A stretch of 64,000 nucleotides of DNA from Jacaranda mimosifolia (Eukaryota > Streptophyta > Magnoliopsida > Lamiales > Bignoniaceae), in assembly GCA_018894105.1 (NCBI GenBank), contig CM032126.1:12923001-12987000 (forward strand). The letters run 5' to 3'. The notes beneath the pieces are model-generated. The model was not told where the DNA came from and did not search any database. It worked only from the letters and a program-made list of their open reading frames with translations. The stretch's first letter is position 1. Each line of letters opens with the position of its first letter. The position numbers and the translations under genes are program-made. Positions 47,677 to 59,210 of this stretch are shown here, one piece after another.

Positions 47677-48869
47677 TTAATTAAGAAAAAGAGATTCCAA
47701 CTTTACTCTAGATTGACACCAATCACCAGATGATGATCGCAGTTGACAAATGAAATTGTTCCAAAATCGAGAATATGCCTTGGCATGGAATAACTTTGTG
47801 TTTCGATCTCCTTCTTTCAACCATTCGACTCTAGATCGTTGTTTCCACATAACCTCTTCTTTGTTAAGCATATCCTCCAAATCTTTGCGCATTTCAAAAA
47901 CATGTGTACGTGTTTCATCAGCTATAGTCACATGTGACAGTTGTTCTATCTAATTGCAAAAGGATTGAATTCGTTTTTTCACTGAGCCTACAACATTTTT
48001 GTTCCATTACAGCAGTCCCTTTCTGCAATTTAGCATTGCATCCTTTAGTTCAGGAGATGTATTAAAATCAGATGTGACCCAAGATTGTTCAACAATCTAC
48101 TCACAGTCATCATACTTTAGCCAAAAGGACTCAAACTTAAAGTGACAGGTAGGATTATGTCTGATAATAGGACTTGATCTATCAAATTTAATCACAATGG
48201 GTAAGTGGTCGGAATGTCTTCCAAATAAATGATGAACTCGATTTGATTGAAAACTCTAAAGCCAGTTCAATGAGACATAGGCCTTATCAAGCCATTCACG
48301 AATTGTGAAATGATGGCTCTTTTTGTTGCACTAAGTAAATGGAAAACCCTCAAACCCCAAATCATGTAAGTTTGCATCAAAAAGAACATTCTGAAATTTA
48401 GTTGTAGGAGATAGGAGAGCCTCCCTGTTTCTCAAAAGTAGTTAAAATGGCATTAAAATGGCATTATGCACATAACCAGGGAAAGAAGACTGAGAACTTA
48501 GATTACGCAACAACTCCCAAGAAGTTCGACAACGAGATACTTTAGGAAAACCATAAAATCCTATAAATTGGAAGTCTAGACCAACAGAGGCATTAGAAAC
48601 GGTAATATCAACGAATTAAGTAGACATTTGTAGGAGGTGAACACCCAAATCCTTTCTCCAGAACAAAGCCAAACCTCCAGATTAGCCAATTGAACTCACA
48701 GTAATACCAAAAAAATCAAACCCTTCTCAAATCCATTCCACTTTGCTAGAATAAAGCTTTGTTTGAGTGAGGAATACCATATGGGATTATGACAGCGAAT
48801 CAATTCACCAAGGTCATGAACTGTCCAGGGATTCCCCAAACCCTGGCAGTTCCAACAAATGCAAATCAT
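47677..48869 (-). pseudogene. LINE endonuclease (EEP fold) and linker
   Basis: It begins at Met 48869 with MICICWNCQGLGNPWTVHDL, the standard W-N-C-Q/R-G-L start of plant L1 endonucleases. At about 48690-48600 a reading SGGLALFWRKDLGVHLL matches the SGGLALLW strand. At about 48590-48550 there is FQFIGFYGFP. At 47931-47677 a reading RSRVEWLKEGDRNTKLFHAK is the conserved linker before the reverse transcriptase. Internal stops and frameshifts occur. Confidence 0.78.
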
Positions 48870-48870
48870 G

Positions 48871-49383
48871 GTGAACTATGCAAATAATTCCCCTTTATGT
48901 ATTAAATTTACTTAAATTAGAAGCAAATTTGGAAAGAGAAACTTATACTTTTGAAGACTATTGTGCATAATTGGGAGTTTTTCCATACCATGACTAAGAA
49001 AAGGTTAATGCTTGTTATAACTATCTTCTAACTTCTAAAAAGGTTATCTACACTAGAAAATAAATGAACATGGAAAAAGCTGGTTGACACCACACTAGGT
49101 TACTGGGTTGAATAAGAGGTTGTGAAAGAAAAAGGGAGAGAATAGCATGAAGAAAACTTTTTCTTATTTCCAATTGTGTTATCATAGGTTGTCCCTATCA
49201 ATTTGTTCAAGTCAATTGCTAAAATCTTTATTTGAAGTCAAGTTTAACTTAAACTTGAAAATGATCAATAAATAAATAATTAGGCTTGTATTTCTTCTAG
49301 TAATGTCATGAGACGGTTTAAATTTTCAATATATATAATATTAAAAATATTTATTTATTTTTATAGGGTAAAAAGCATATACT
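48871..49383. other. Spacer between LINE and Tat element
   Basis: No feature recognised. Confidence 0.35.
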
Positions 49384-50179
49384 CAAGGGTGAAAATAGTA
49401 TATCAGAGTATCGAGTTGAAATCCAGTAAAATTGACCAAGGGGTGGTCAAGTAGAATACTTTCAATGTGTCGGGTTGAGTCTTGCAATAATAGCAAACGT
49501 CAGGTTAGCCAAGGTGCTCTCAACTAAAGCACTCCGATGCTTAAGTTAGTATAGATCAACTGGAGAATTAAGAGGCAAAGTGAAGGCTTTAAGATAAATA
49601 TAACATACCTTGCTGAGGGTTAGCAATGGGGTATTTATAGCCTTCTTAACCGGGCTAACATGACTTCGGTGCCCTTGATGAGCAGAAAGGCTCTTGTCTT
49701 CATTTGAGGGCCTTGAAGTCTTCTTTTACCTGTGTACTATTCCAGGTGGCGTAGTTCAGGGCATGGTGGTATATTGGTGGTGCGTACTAGCCTGGCGCTG
49801 CTGAGAAAAGACAGTAATGTGACGGCATGCATTATTGATGTGGGGGCAAGCAGCCTAATAGAGCATTCAATCCGACTAGGAGGTTATTATCTTGGCTTGA
49901 CCTCACTGGTCGAGGTGAATACTACTACAAAATACCTTCACAAACTCTAGTCGAGAGGATGTAACCTTGTCGTGGTTAACCTCACTGACCGGATGAGGGG
50001 ATACGCCTTTGGGTTTGGGCTGACCAGGGTATAGTCGACAAGATGAACGCAGGTGTTCTGCCACGATGGATGGAACCTCTGAGGTCGAGTGACGGCCAAT
50101 GGACTGGACTTGTAGACAATTGGGCAGCCAGGCCATATATTTCTATCTTGGTTGAGTGTCGTTGGGCTATCCCATATCA
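49384..50179 (-). repeat. 3' LTR of the Tat element
   Basis: About 796 bp. Its minus-strand start TGATATGGG follows the purine tract. TATA box CTATAAATAC on the minus strand at 49631-49640. It is longer than its partner because of extra sequence near 49970-50020. The left border is uncertain by about 6 bp. Confidence 0.85.
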
Positions 50180-50180
50180 T

Positions 50181-50197
50181 TAGTCCCCTCCTACTTT
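50181..50197 (-). promoter_or_regulatory. Polypurine tract of the Tat element
   Basis: The minus strand reads AAAAGTAGGAGGGGACTA immediately before the 3' LTR, the expected plus-strand primer of reverse transcription. Confidence 0.75.
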
Positions 50198-50414
50198 TGA
50201 GTCCTGAAGGAGGGAATCGATGAGAAGGAGTGGGGAGTAGCTACTCTACTGGCACTAGGTGTTCCTCAATGAGAACTTAAAAGCGTCGACTAGAGTTTCC
50301 ATAGATCGACCAGGGTTCTTGCGCATTAAATGGGTATGTTACATTAGGCTATGTGAAGCGCCAGGTGATAGCTGGGTAATTATTGTAGTCGTTTTGGTTA
50401 CCGCACGCTGAGGT

Positions 50415-50424
50415 CTATAAATAG
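50415..50424 (+). promoter_or_regulatory. Candidate TATA box of the antisense gene
   Basis: CTATAAATAG lies about 150 bp before the ATG at 50573 and points away from the 3' LTR, in the direction of the antisense gene. Confidence 0.5.
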
Positions 50425-50572
50425 GAATAGTGAAAATCCTCATTTTCACTTTTACTGCATTCTAAAAGGTCAATCATCAAGCCTTTACTTTTTTCCTCTG
50501 CTCATTGCATTATTTCTGCTCTTTCCAACCTAGTAAGTATTCTATTTCATAAACTTTCTGTTTGAGCTCAAT

Positions 50573-53080
50573 ATGTTGCACATGTTCGGTGAGAATAGCC
50601 TTAGGGAGAGTGATAGTGAGGAAATGAGCTCAAATGAGGGCTCGACTAGTAGGTCTGACAGTTCTTTTAGCAGTAGCTCGACCTCGAGTAGTTCTAGCGA
50701 TGAACGGGTCACAACCAGAGGTGAGGCTAGCCCAAGCTAGCCGTTCATCTCTCGTGGTTGGTTGTTCATCCCCGACCACTATAGCGAGATAATATCAAAA
50801 ATAATTGAGAAGGACCTTGTCCTTATTAGGCAATTATTCCATGTTCCCTCAAACTTCGAGATGATTGTTTCGGGTCCCGACGACAGGATGCACCAACCTC
50901 CTGCCGGCTGCATCACTGTCTTCGAGGATGCTCTTAGATGTGGGCTCAGGTTTTCAATTGCCCAACCTATAGTCGACCTCCTCAGGGGCCTTCAAGTCAG
51001 TATCACCAAATTGTTGCCCAACTATTTTTCGACTATATACAACTTCGTCGTCCTCATGCATGTGCATGGTCAGCCTCCTTCTTTCGCTAACTTCAGCAAC
51101 TTGTTTCATCTCTCCATGTGTCCCAAATCAGGGAGTATAGAGGAGTCAGGTTTTTACTACCTCATAGCCCGCCCCTATCGAAAATTTTTTGTCACCCTTT
51201 TTTCTTCTTTTAGTTAAAATTGGAAGTCTCAGTACTTCTTTGTTCAAGCCTCGAGCAAGGTCAGGTTTAACATACCAAGAGGTTAGATAGTTGGGTTTAA
51301 CATACCTCGAGCAAGGTCGGGTTTAACATGCCCGGGAATGAAATCCCGACTTGGCCCAGCACATTTGTTAGGGATTTAGTCGAATTTGGGCAGATTGAGG
51401 CTTCGGAGGAGAAAAATTTAGTGCTGACAGGCCTATCACTTGCCTAGCTAGATTTTCCTGGCGATGCTCGACTAGGTAGTTAGCCTATGCTTGTTGTTGT
51501 TGTTTTTCAATTGTTGTCATCTTTCTGGTCGATATATGTACTTTAACCTTGTTGTTGTTGTTACGCAGATTGAGAAGAAATCATGAATACAACCCGGGCT
51601 TAAGCTATTGCTCGTATGCAGAGGGATCAAGAACATCATGAGGCGTAGGTTGCCGCACCACCCCAAGCCGAGCTACCTGCGATAGTGGCTTCGCCGGCTT
51701 GAGCAACGACTCTTCCAGCTCGACCAACTGTTGGGGTAAGTATCAACCCCTCTGCTTGGAAGAAGAGGCTAGCAGTCGAGCAAGGCGAGCCCGCCCAAAA
51801 GAAATCTGCTACTAATAAGGGCAAGGGCAAAGCTGGGGACTCTAAACAACTATTGGCTATGATCTTTTTGGGCAGCAAGAGGACGACCAACTGTTCATGC
51901 TGCCTAAGCTGCCTACGCCCCGATTCGGCATCAACAGCTCCATGGTCGTTCACAACTCCCTATCAATGCTTACAGTGGGGTTGACTGGGGCTGCGCCCGT
52001 CAAGGTGATGATGGCTGGTCTTTTCATGTCCGAACAAAAAAATGTTCGTGGAGCTCAGCCAAGATGGAGCGCTAAAGGTACTGGCATATTATTCCAATAT
52101 AGTAAGCATTTAGATGAGATCAAGTTGCTTGTCAAGCATTTTACTTTCTATTTTTGTTTATCTTTGTTCTGATCAAGTTTGTTTTGCAGGTTAGTTAGTT
52201 GGGCTACCATTTCTATAGGAGGTCGGAGTTGGCACTGAGGACCGCGATCGAATCTAGGAGGGCCAGGAGGATGCTGAAATGTTGAAGGCCCAGCTTGAGT
52301 CTATGCAAGCGAGGATCGAACAGCTGGACAAGCAGCTTAAGGAGAGGCACGGGCAACTCAAGCTAAAGGATTCATAGCTGATGCTCACGATGTTAGAGAA
52401 AAGTAGGATGGACGAGCTATTAATGAAGGCCAGGCTGAATGCACAGTAGTCTTATGGGTCTGGTCAAACATAGGGGTATAATGCGGCCATGTAGTATGCT
52501 TGAAAAGATTTTTTTAAGAATATGTCTCTAATGCGGTAGGAGGTCGTGTAGCAGTTCATGCTATGCATGGCGTTTCAAGAAGCCAACATCATTTTCTCCC
52601 TTGATGATGTGAAGAAGGGCTTTGAGTGGGCAGTCAAGCAGCTCGAGTATTTGGTTACCAATTTTGGCCTGAAGATAAGGAGCGTTTCAGCCCCATATTG
52701 GATAACCAGCTTAAGGAGTATCCCGATGCCAAAGAGGAAGGAGCTGTTGTTGTACCTGTGGTCAGGCCTGAGACTAGGTACCAAATGAGGCTCGCTAAGG
52801 TGGTAAAGGAGTTTAGCTTTTCCAATGACTTTGCCTTCGACATTCAGGACTACAAGGTCAACCTCACTTATTTTTTCTCTCTTTTGGCGAGCAAATTCCT
52901 CGTCGATGAAGTAGGTCCATCTCAACCACCTCCTACCATCCTACCATCCCCTACTGTTGTGCCCTAGCAGAAAGTTCAAAGCCCACCTATGGTCGCCCCC
53001 ATCCTTTCAAACGATGAGCTTGACTAGGTAATTGATGAGGGTGCACTGCCCACTCGAGTTGAAGGTGCTGGGTTTAGTTG
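50573..53080 (+). pseudogene. Antisense accessory gene of the Tat element ('putative gypsy type transposon' domain, PF04195-like)
   Basis: It starts MLHMFGENSLRESDSEEMSS with a Ser-rich N-terminus, then a stop near 50739. It continues with the domain core: GCITVFEDALRCGLRFSIAQ, LLPNYFSTIYNFVVLMHVHG and GFYYLIAR. A WKSQYFFVQ segment follows after 51219. This GLR.P......L.......L.P..........W and KGWK..FFV pattern is the accessory domain of plant gypsy elements. An intron of about 51475-51567 is plausible (GTAGTTAG...TTACGCAG). The 3' part (about 52200-52380) encodes a coiled coil (KAQLESMQARIEQLDKQLKE). The last part reads FLVDEVGPSQPPPTILPSP. Its function is unknown. Stops and frameshifts mark this copy as dead. 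Confidence 0.7.
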
Positions 53081-53539
53081 AATTTTCAGCTCGCTGTATT
53101 TTTGGATTTTTCCTTTCAAGTTTCTAGTTGCCTTGCGAGGCGGTTGGTGCTAATGTCCTTTACAACTTTTGTAATCGGTTACTGGAATACAATAGACGGT
53201 ATTTCTTTTTATCAATTTGTATTCGCTTTAGTTTACTTTCAGCTCTTGGCTTCTTCGTTGAATGTTTAACATTAACATACAACAATATGAGCAACTCAAC
53301 TTCTTAATGAAGGAAATAAGTTTAAATAAGTTCATTGTCGATTTGGAAATTAATTGGCATGAAAATAACAGTACTAGTCTAGGACGCCATTTGCGCCTTC
53401 CTCGTCGACTTCGAGGTCGATTGAGGTTATCAAGCTATTTTACTAGTACTCATAGGATTGTTTCCAACTAGACAGTCGGCCCTATGTGCCTTAATTTAGG
53501 CTTGGAGCTAAAGCATTATTATTGTTTATCTTTGAGATC

Positions 53540-54185
53540 GACTGCGGGGTCGACTTTAGATAACTAGATCTTTTTTTTTTTTTTCAATTCTGGCTTGAGT
53601 GCCTTGTCACACAATTTGAAAGCTATATCGAGTATATGGTAGGCTATGAATGATCAACTTATTTATTAGTTTAGGCTAGAGGCCCTTGTTTTTTGATTTT
53701 GAAACCACTGTCGACTATAGGATCAACTTTGAACGATCAGCTCGTTCGTTAATTTGGGCTAGAAGCATCTGTTTTGTGGTTTTAAAACAATTCTCGACTA
53801 TAGGGTCAACTTTGAACGATCAGCTTATTCGTTAATTTGGGCTAGAAGCCTTTATTTTGCTGTTTTAAAATCATTGTCGACTTTGAATGATCTGCTCATT
53901 CATTAATTTAGGCTAGAGGCCTTTATTTCGTGGTCTGAAACCATTGTCGACTTGGGGTCGACTTTGAATGATCAACTCATTTGTTAATTTAAACTAGAAG
54001 CCTCTGTTTTTCAATTTTGAAACCGTTGTCGACTACAGGGTCGACTTTGACCGATCAACTCGTTCGCTAATTTAGGCTAGAATCCTTTATTTTGCAGTTT
54101 TGAAACCTTTGTTGACTATGGGATCAACTTTGAATGATCAACTCGTTCGCTAATTTGTGCTAGAAGCCTTTGTTTTGTGGTGCGA
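53540..54185. repeat. Tandem array, about 83-bp unit, in the Tat element
   Basis: The marker TCGACTATAGGGTCAACTTT recurs with variations at about 53711, 53794, 53877, 53947, 54029 and 54112. Spacings are 83, 83, 70, 82 and 83 bp; a diverged copy precedes them. Each unit carries CGATCAGCTCGTTCGTTAAT and GGCTAGAAGCC. The array lies between the integrase end and the antisense gene's 3' end. Confidence 0.9.
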
Positions 54186-54381
54186 GCAAATAATTGCAGG
54201 AATGTATGAAGTTTTATTGATGTGAAAAGATCATGTAGTACAATGGAGACTTTTGAGTCTCTTTACACAGAGAATCTCCTCAAATTAATCGCATTCCATG
54301 GTCGAGAAAGCTCATTGCCGTTTATGTCCGCGAGCTAATATACATTGTGCTTAGCTACCTTAACCATGGAATAGGTCTCTC

Positions 54382-55790
54382 CTAATTTAGGTCAAGTTTC
54401 CCCATATTCTTTGATACTTCGACTTTCTTGATGACAAAGTCTCCCACTTTGAATCTTCTTGGTCGAACTCCTTTGTTGTAGTGTTCTGCCATTTTCGACT
54501 CGTACCTCTGCCTTATTGTATATGCTTGCTGATGGAGCTTGTCAATTATCTCGAGGTTGAATTTTCTCTCAGAGTCATTCCTAATTGGGTTATAATGGAT
54601 TACTTGAGCAGTATGTTGCATGAGTTCTGCCGAAACGACGACTTTAGATCTGTAGACTAGACTGTATGGGTTGTGGCTGACAACTGTTCCAGGTGTTGTC
54701 CTATATGCCCAAAGTACTCTAGGGAGGTCATCTGCCTAGCTTGCCCCGGTCCTCTCCAATCAAGCTTTGAGGTGGTCTAGGACAGTCCTGTTCTAACTTC
54801 TATTTGTCCATTGGCTTGTTGATTTCCAACTGATGTGAAGTGTTGTCAAATTTTGAGGTTTTCACACCAACTTCTCGTACTCTTGCTTCGGAATTGTGTC
54901 CCATTATCTGATATCAAGACTTTGGGCAGACTGAAACGACATATGATGTTCTTCCATATGAAGCTCATGATGGCCGCGTTGGTGATTTTGGGGACTATTT
55001 CTACTTCGACCCATTTTGTAAAGTATTCGACAGCAATGATCATAAATTTCTTTTGACCTATCATTTTTGGAAAGGATCCGACTATATCAATCCCTCACTG
55101 GTCAAACGGTTATGTGATTTGTATGTTCACCATCGATGCGGTGGGCTGGTGAGGTATGTTCAAGTGTAGCTGGAAGGACAGGCATTTTTTGGTGAAGTTG
55201 ATAAGATCTTTTAGTAAAGTCGACTAGAAATACCCATATATGATGATTTTGTGTGCTAAGGACAGTCCTCTGGAGTGATTACCATAAATTCCTATATGAA
55301 TTTCATGCAAGATCTTGTAGGCCTGGCCTAGTGTCAAACACCTCAATGGTGGTCCAGATATCGACCTTCTATAAAGCTGATTGTGCTCGTTGAGGGTGAA
55401 CTTGGTGGCTTGACCTTTGAGCCTACGTGTTTCGCCCTTGTCCTTGGGGGCTATTCCGTCTCTCAAGTAAACATTTATTACTTCCATCCAGGAAAGAGGC
55501 ACTTCTTCAACCTACCCCACTAAGTTTTGATCGGGGACACTTATAGTGGGCTTTTTTGCGACCAGAAATGTTATTATTTTATCTCAAGTCCCTTTCATTA
55601 AGCTCACAAATTTCGACAACGCGTCGGCCTATTCGTTCTCTGATTGAGGGACCTGGCTAAGGGTTTTGAACAGCTATTGTTTTCTCTTCACCTCAGCCAA
55701 GTATTGTTCATTGTAGACCCTTAGCTTCAAAGATTCCTTTGACCTATTCTGCGACTAGCTGAGAGTCAGTGATGGCTTCAATTCGACCAG
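54382..55790 (-). pseudogene. Tat element RNase H remnant and integrase
   Basis: Directly after the reverse transcriptase the reading jumps to IEAITDSQLVAE, the late RNase H motif. Integrase follows, with EIHIGIYGNHSRGLSLAHKI (the H...H part of the zinc site; the cysteine pair is damaged), then GIDIVGSFPK and KFMIIAVEYFTKWVEVEIVP (first catalytic Asp) and LISDNGTQF (second catalytic Asp). The C-terminal part contains RRFKVGDFVIKKVEVSKN. Stops and frameshifts break it. In an intact element this enzyme would insert the cDNA. Confidence 0.82.
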
Positions 55791-55793
55791 GGA

Positions 55794-56900
55794 CTAGTCT
55801 GACCATTGAAAACCTAACTTCTTTGCATGTCTCAAGATCCTGGAGAAAGGTAAACTCTTATTGGCTAATTGGGCAATGAAACGTCTTAGTGCTATGATCC
55901 TTCCGACCAGACGCTGAACATCTCTGACTGGTCGAGGGGGCTTAATGTCCAAAACAGCCTGAATTTTTTGTGGGTTTACTTCAATGCCTCGTTGGCTAAC
56001 TATGTATCCCAAAAACTTGCATCTTCGTACCCCAAAGGTACACTTGTAGGGTTGAGCTTCATACTAAATGCTTTTAGTATTGAGAATGTGTGGTTGAGGT
56101 CAATTAGATGATCTTGTGCTTTTTTTATTTTGATGATGATGTCGTCGACATAGACTTTCATGGATTTTTCAATCTCATTTTTGAACATAAAGTTCACTAG
56201 TGATTGATATGTTGCGCCTGCATTTTTTAGCCCAAAGGGCATGACTAGAAAATTGTATATCCTATTGGGGATGACAAAGGATGCATTATCCCTGTCTTCT
56301 GGTGCCATAAAAATTTGGTAGTAACCTTGGAATGCATCCATCATACTAATAATTCATAGCAAGCAGTAGAATCAACTAGCAAATCTATTCAAGGCAGGGG
56401 GTAAGGATCTTTAGGGAAAGCTTTATTCAAATCAGTAAAATTATTACACATGCGTTATTTTATCTCATTTTTAGGGACAATGACTATATTACAAAGCCAA
56501 ATTGGTATTGAATTTCTACAATGTATCCTACCTCTAAGAGTTTGTTGACCTCTTCTTCGATGATCTGACACCTTTCGGCATTGAAGGTCCTGGTTTTCTA
56601 TTTTACTGGCTTGTATGACGAGTTGACATTCAGATGATGGACAATGATGATAAGGTTGATTCCCTAGATGTCAGAGGCTTTCCATGCAAAATGTCTACAT
56701 CTCTTAAGAGTAAATTGACCATGATACACTCCATGCTATTACCTATATCTGTTCTGATCCGGGTAGTCTTGTTAGCATTTCCTGGCTCCAACTCGATTGT
56801 CTTGAATTCACCGACAGGCTCTATCATGGTCTCCTCCAGCTTTCTCTTCTTGCTCGATTGTCCCTTCTCGGGTTTCGCTATGGGGGCGTCCTCCGAGGGT
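55794..56900 (-). pseudogene. Tat element reverse transcriptase
   Basis: The minus strand reads MMDAFQGYYQIFMAPEDRDN, VMPFGLKNAGATYQSLVNFM and MKVYVDDIIIK (catalytic Y-V-D-D near 56150), then GYIVSQRGIEVNPQKIQAVL and RLVGRIIALRRFIAQLANKS. The front half (56827-56400) is full of stops. The enzyme would copy element RNA into DNA. The reading stops at GFQWSD, where intact relatives continue for roughly 200 residues before the RNase H core. Confidence 0.88.
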
Positions 56901-56920
56901 TTCAGTTTAGGTCGGGTTTT

Positions 56921-57484
56921 CTACTCGTTTGCCTCGACTAAAATTGTGTAGCACCGCCAGGACTCTTTCATATTGCAAAGGAGTTCATCTGTCCCAGCAG
57001 TTATTTGGAATTTGACCTCCATATGAAAGGTCAAGACAATGGCGTGAAAGTCGTTCAGTGCTAGTCGCCCAATGACAGTATTATAGGCAAAAGGCACATC
57101 GATGACCAGGTAGTTAACCATTAGAGTTTTGCATCGAGGAGCCATCCTAAATGACGTAGATAGATTAATGGATCCTTCAGGGATGATCTCTGACCCCCTG
57201 AATCTGATGAAAGGGGTGAGTATGAGTTTGAACTTTAGCTTGCCCATATTCATACTTTTTAAAGTCGACAGAAAAATGATGTTTGTTGAGCTACCGTTGT
57301 CGACTAATACTTTTCTGACCTCAAAGTTTGTGGTTTCTACAGACACCACCAATGGGCAGTCTAACTTTCTGTCAACACTTTGATTTTCCACATGTACAAG
57401 GTCAGCGTTAGAGAAAGAAATTGGTTCCACGCTGGTCGAGAGTTGATAGACGATCTCAATCGAAGAAGATTTAGTCAATTCCAC
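56921..57484 (-). pseudogene. Tat element protease domain
   Basis: A 187-residue open segment contains RKVLVDNGSSTNIIFLSTL, the retropepsin active site with D-N-G where D-T-G or D-G-G is more usual in the group. It continues with YNTVIGRLALNDFHAIVLTF, the conserved second half (YN.ILGR..L....A..S..H). It lies between gag and reverse transcriptase, as expected. This is the best-preserved part of the polyprotein. Confidence 0.82.
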
Positions 57485-59165
57485 TATATGCTGACTCTAC
57501 CTTTTGGCTGATTCGAGTCCTCCTCCCTCCCTCCCTCCCTCATCGGGCCTCCTGCTATGGTGTCAATCACTTCTCTGGTGGGTGGTCGGTGATCATCGGT
57601 GGGTTTCTTCCCTTTATCTTCCTTCCTTAGACTAACCAACCTTTCTCTATAGGGAGTCTGGTCGATTTTGCCTGCTTCTTGTCCAGCACTCTCATTGATA
57701 AATTTTTTCAAGTGGCCAGTCGAATCAACCTCTCGATCTCATCATGAAAATTGAAACGGTCCTCCGTGTCATGGCCCTTTTGCCGATGGAAATGGTAATA
57801 TTTTTTGGACCTCTTCATAGCTTCTATTTCGGTCAGTTTTTTGCGCTTCTTGAGGAGGTTGTTGTGTTGAAGGCAAATAACACCTCCTTTCTTGTAGCTT
57901 TGAGTAAAGTGTAATCGTAGAATCGTCTGATGGGAGATCAACAACTATCTTTATGCTGACGGTCATCTTTCTCTTTGAGCTTTTTCTTGTCGGTCTCAAG
58001 ATTACCATATTTTAGCCTGTTCATGTCTTCCTGAGTCTATGTATCTCTCAACATGGTCGAGTAGCTCTTCCATCGACCTAGGTCACTCCCTAACCAAAGC
58101 GTTGGCACACTTCTAGTGGCGAGGGCCCAAAAATTGCACATCAAATAGAAACTCGATATGTGGGTTGTCAATCTTTAGGACCTCGGTATTATTGAACCTA
58201 GTAAAGAAATCACGAAGGGACTCCCCCTCATTCTATTTAATGGTGTACAGGTAGATGTGAGGGAGCTTCACCTTCTTCCAACTAGTATGAATAGCTGGTA
58301 TGTTTGTCGCACAGCTGATCGTGTGAATAGATCAATGCCGGCTCTAACTTCATGAACTAATAGAGCGTGATTCCTTGAAAAGTGGTCACCAACATATTTG
58401 CATGGATGTACTTATTATGCCCATGTAATTGCATCATATGTTTGAATTGTAACGGGTGCTCATTTGGGTTCGACGAGCCATTATATCTGGGCAATTCGGT
58501 GGGGACATTAGCATTGACAATGATGCGTTTGTCCGTGATGTCCTGTACAAACGGTGATTCTCGCTCTCGGTGGGATCTCTGGGCTCCATCATGGTAGGGG
58601 TTCATCTCAAAATTTCTCTTTAAGATCTCTTCCAGTTGTTTGTTTAGCTGTTGTACCTGGTGGGACACTTCTTCTCATTCTTCTCGATCGGCCCAAGTGA
58701 GGTTCCTGTTCGTTAAGTGTCTCGCGCGTTCGACGCTATTGCACTGCGGGGGTCGAACGCCATGGTTGATGGAGTTTACAACTTTTTCATAAGGGTTTTG
58801 CTAGGCTTCTTCTCTAAGATACCGCCCGGGACTATCCTCTCATCGAGTGGGCATTTGCCTAGCCTTCAGTTGACCTATTTCTTTTCTAGAGGGCCTTTCC
58901 TCGCGCTGAGTAGGTTGGGGAGTAGCGCTAGAAACTGGCCTAGGCTGAGTGTTGTATAGATTAAGGGCAGCTAATAGTTGGCAGAAATTTGAGTAGATAT
59001 CTGCTTGCTTATAAGCTGCATAAGTTGAGGCATGGTCAAGGTGACCACTTGCTCCGGCTGGGCACTAGGTCCCACCACATCTTATTTCTATTGAGGTCGA
59101 GGCAGAGGAGTTAGGAATCTTCTATTCCCTTCTCTTTTGAAAATAACTCATCTAGTATTCACCAT
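57485..59165 (-). pseudogene. Tat element gag
   Basis: It starts MVNTR at 59165, the usual Tat gag start, followed at once by a stop. At 58668-58357 it reads TELPRYNGSSNPNEHPLQFK and MMQLHGHN, the Retrotrans_gag core. At 57944-57708 it reads KYYHFHRQKGHDTEDRFNFH, the CRYHK..GHDTE.C zinc-knuckle region with its cysteines lost. A (CCCT)n-like tract at about 57519-57541 lies just after. Multiple stops and frame changes are present. Confidence 0.8.
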
Positions 59166-59184
59166 TTTCTCAATTGCGGACTCA

Positions 59185-59207
59185 AATTTCCCACAGACGG
59201 TGCTAAA
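59185..59207 (-). promoter_or_regulatory. Primer-binding region of the Tat element
   Basis: The minus strand after the 5' LTR reads TTTAGCACCGTCTGTGGGAA, close to the TTTGGCGCCGTCTGTGGGAA sequence seen at this point in Tat-group elements. Two changes are at CpG-type sites. Confidence 0.6.
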
Positions 59208-59210
59208 TGA

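Larger units (their letters stand above)
44766..48870 (-). mobile_element. L1-type LINE, 5'-truncated and decayed
   Basis: On the minus strand the order is endonuclease (from 48869), reverse transcriptase (about 47500-46440), zinc-binding and linker region (about 46060-45310), and RNase H-like domain (about 45230-44812). It ends in an A-rich tail at about 44791-44766. ORF1 is missing; the homology starts at the endonuclease initiator, so it is 5'-truncated or the front has decayed. No target duplication could be identified. Confidence 0.8.
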
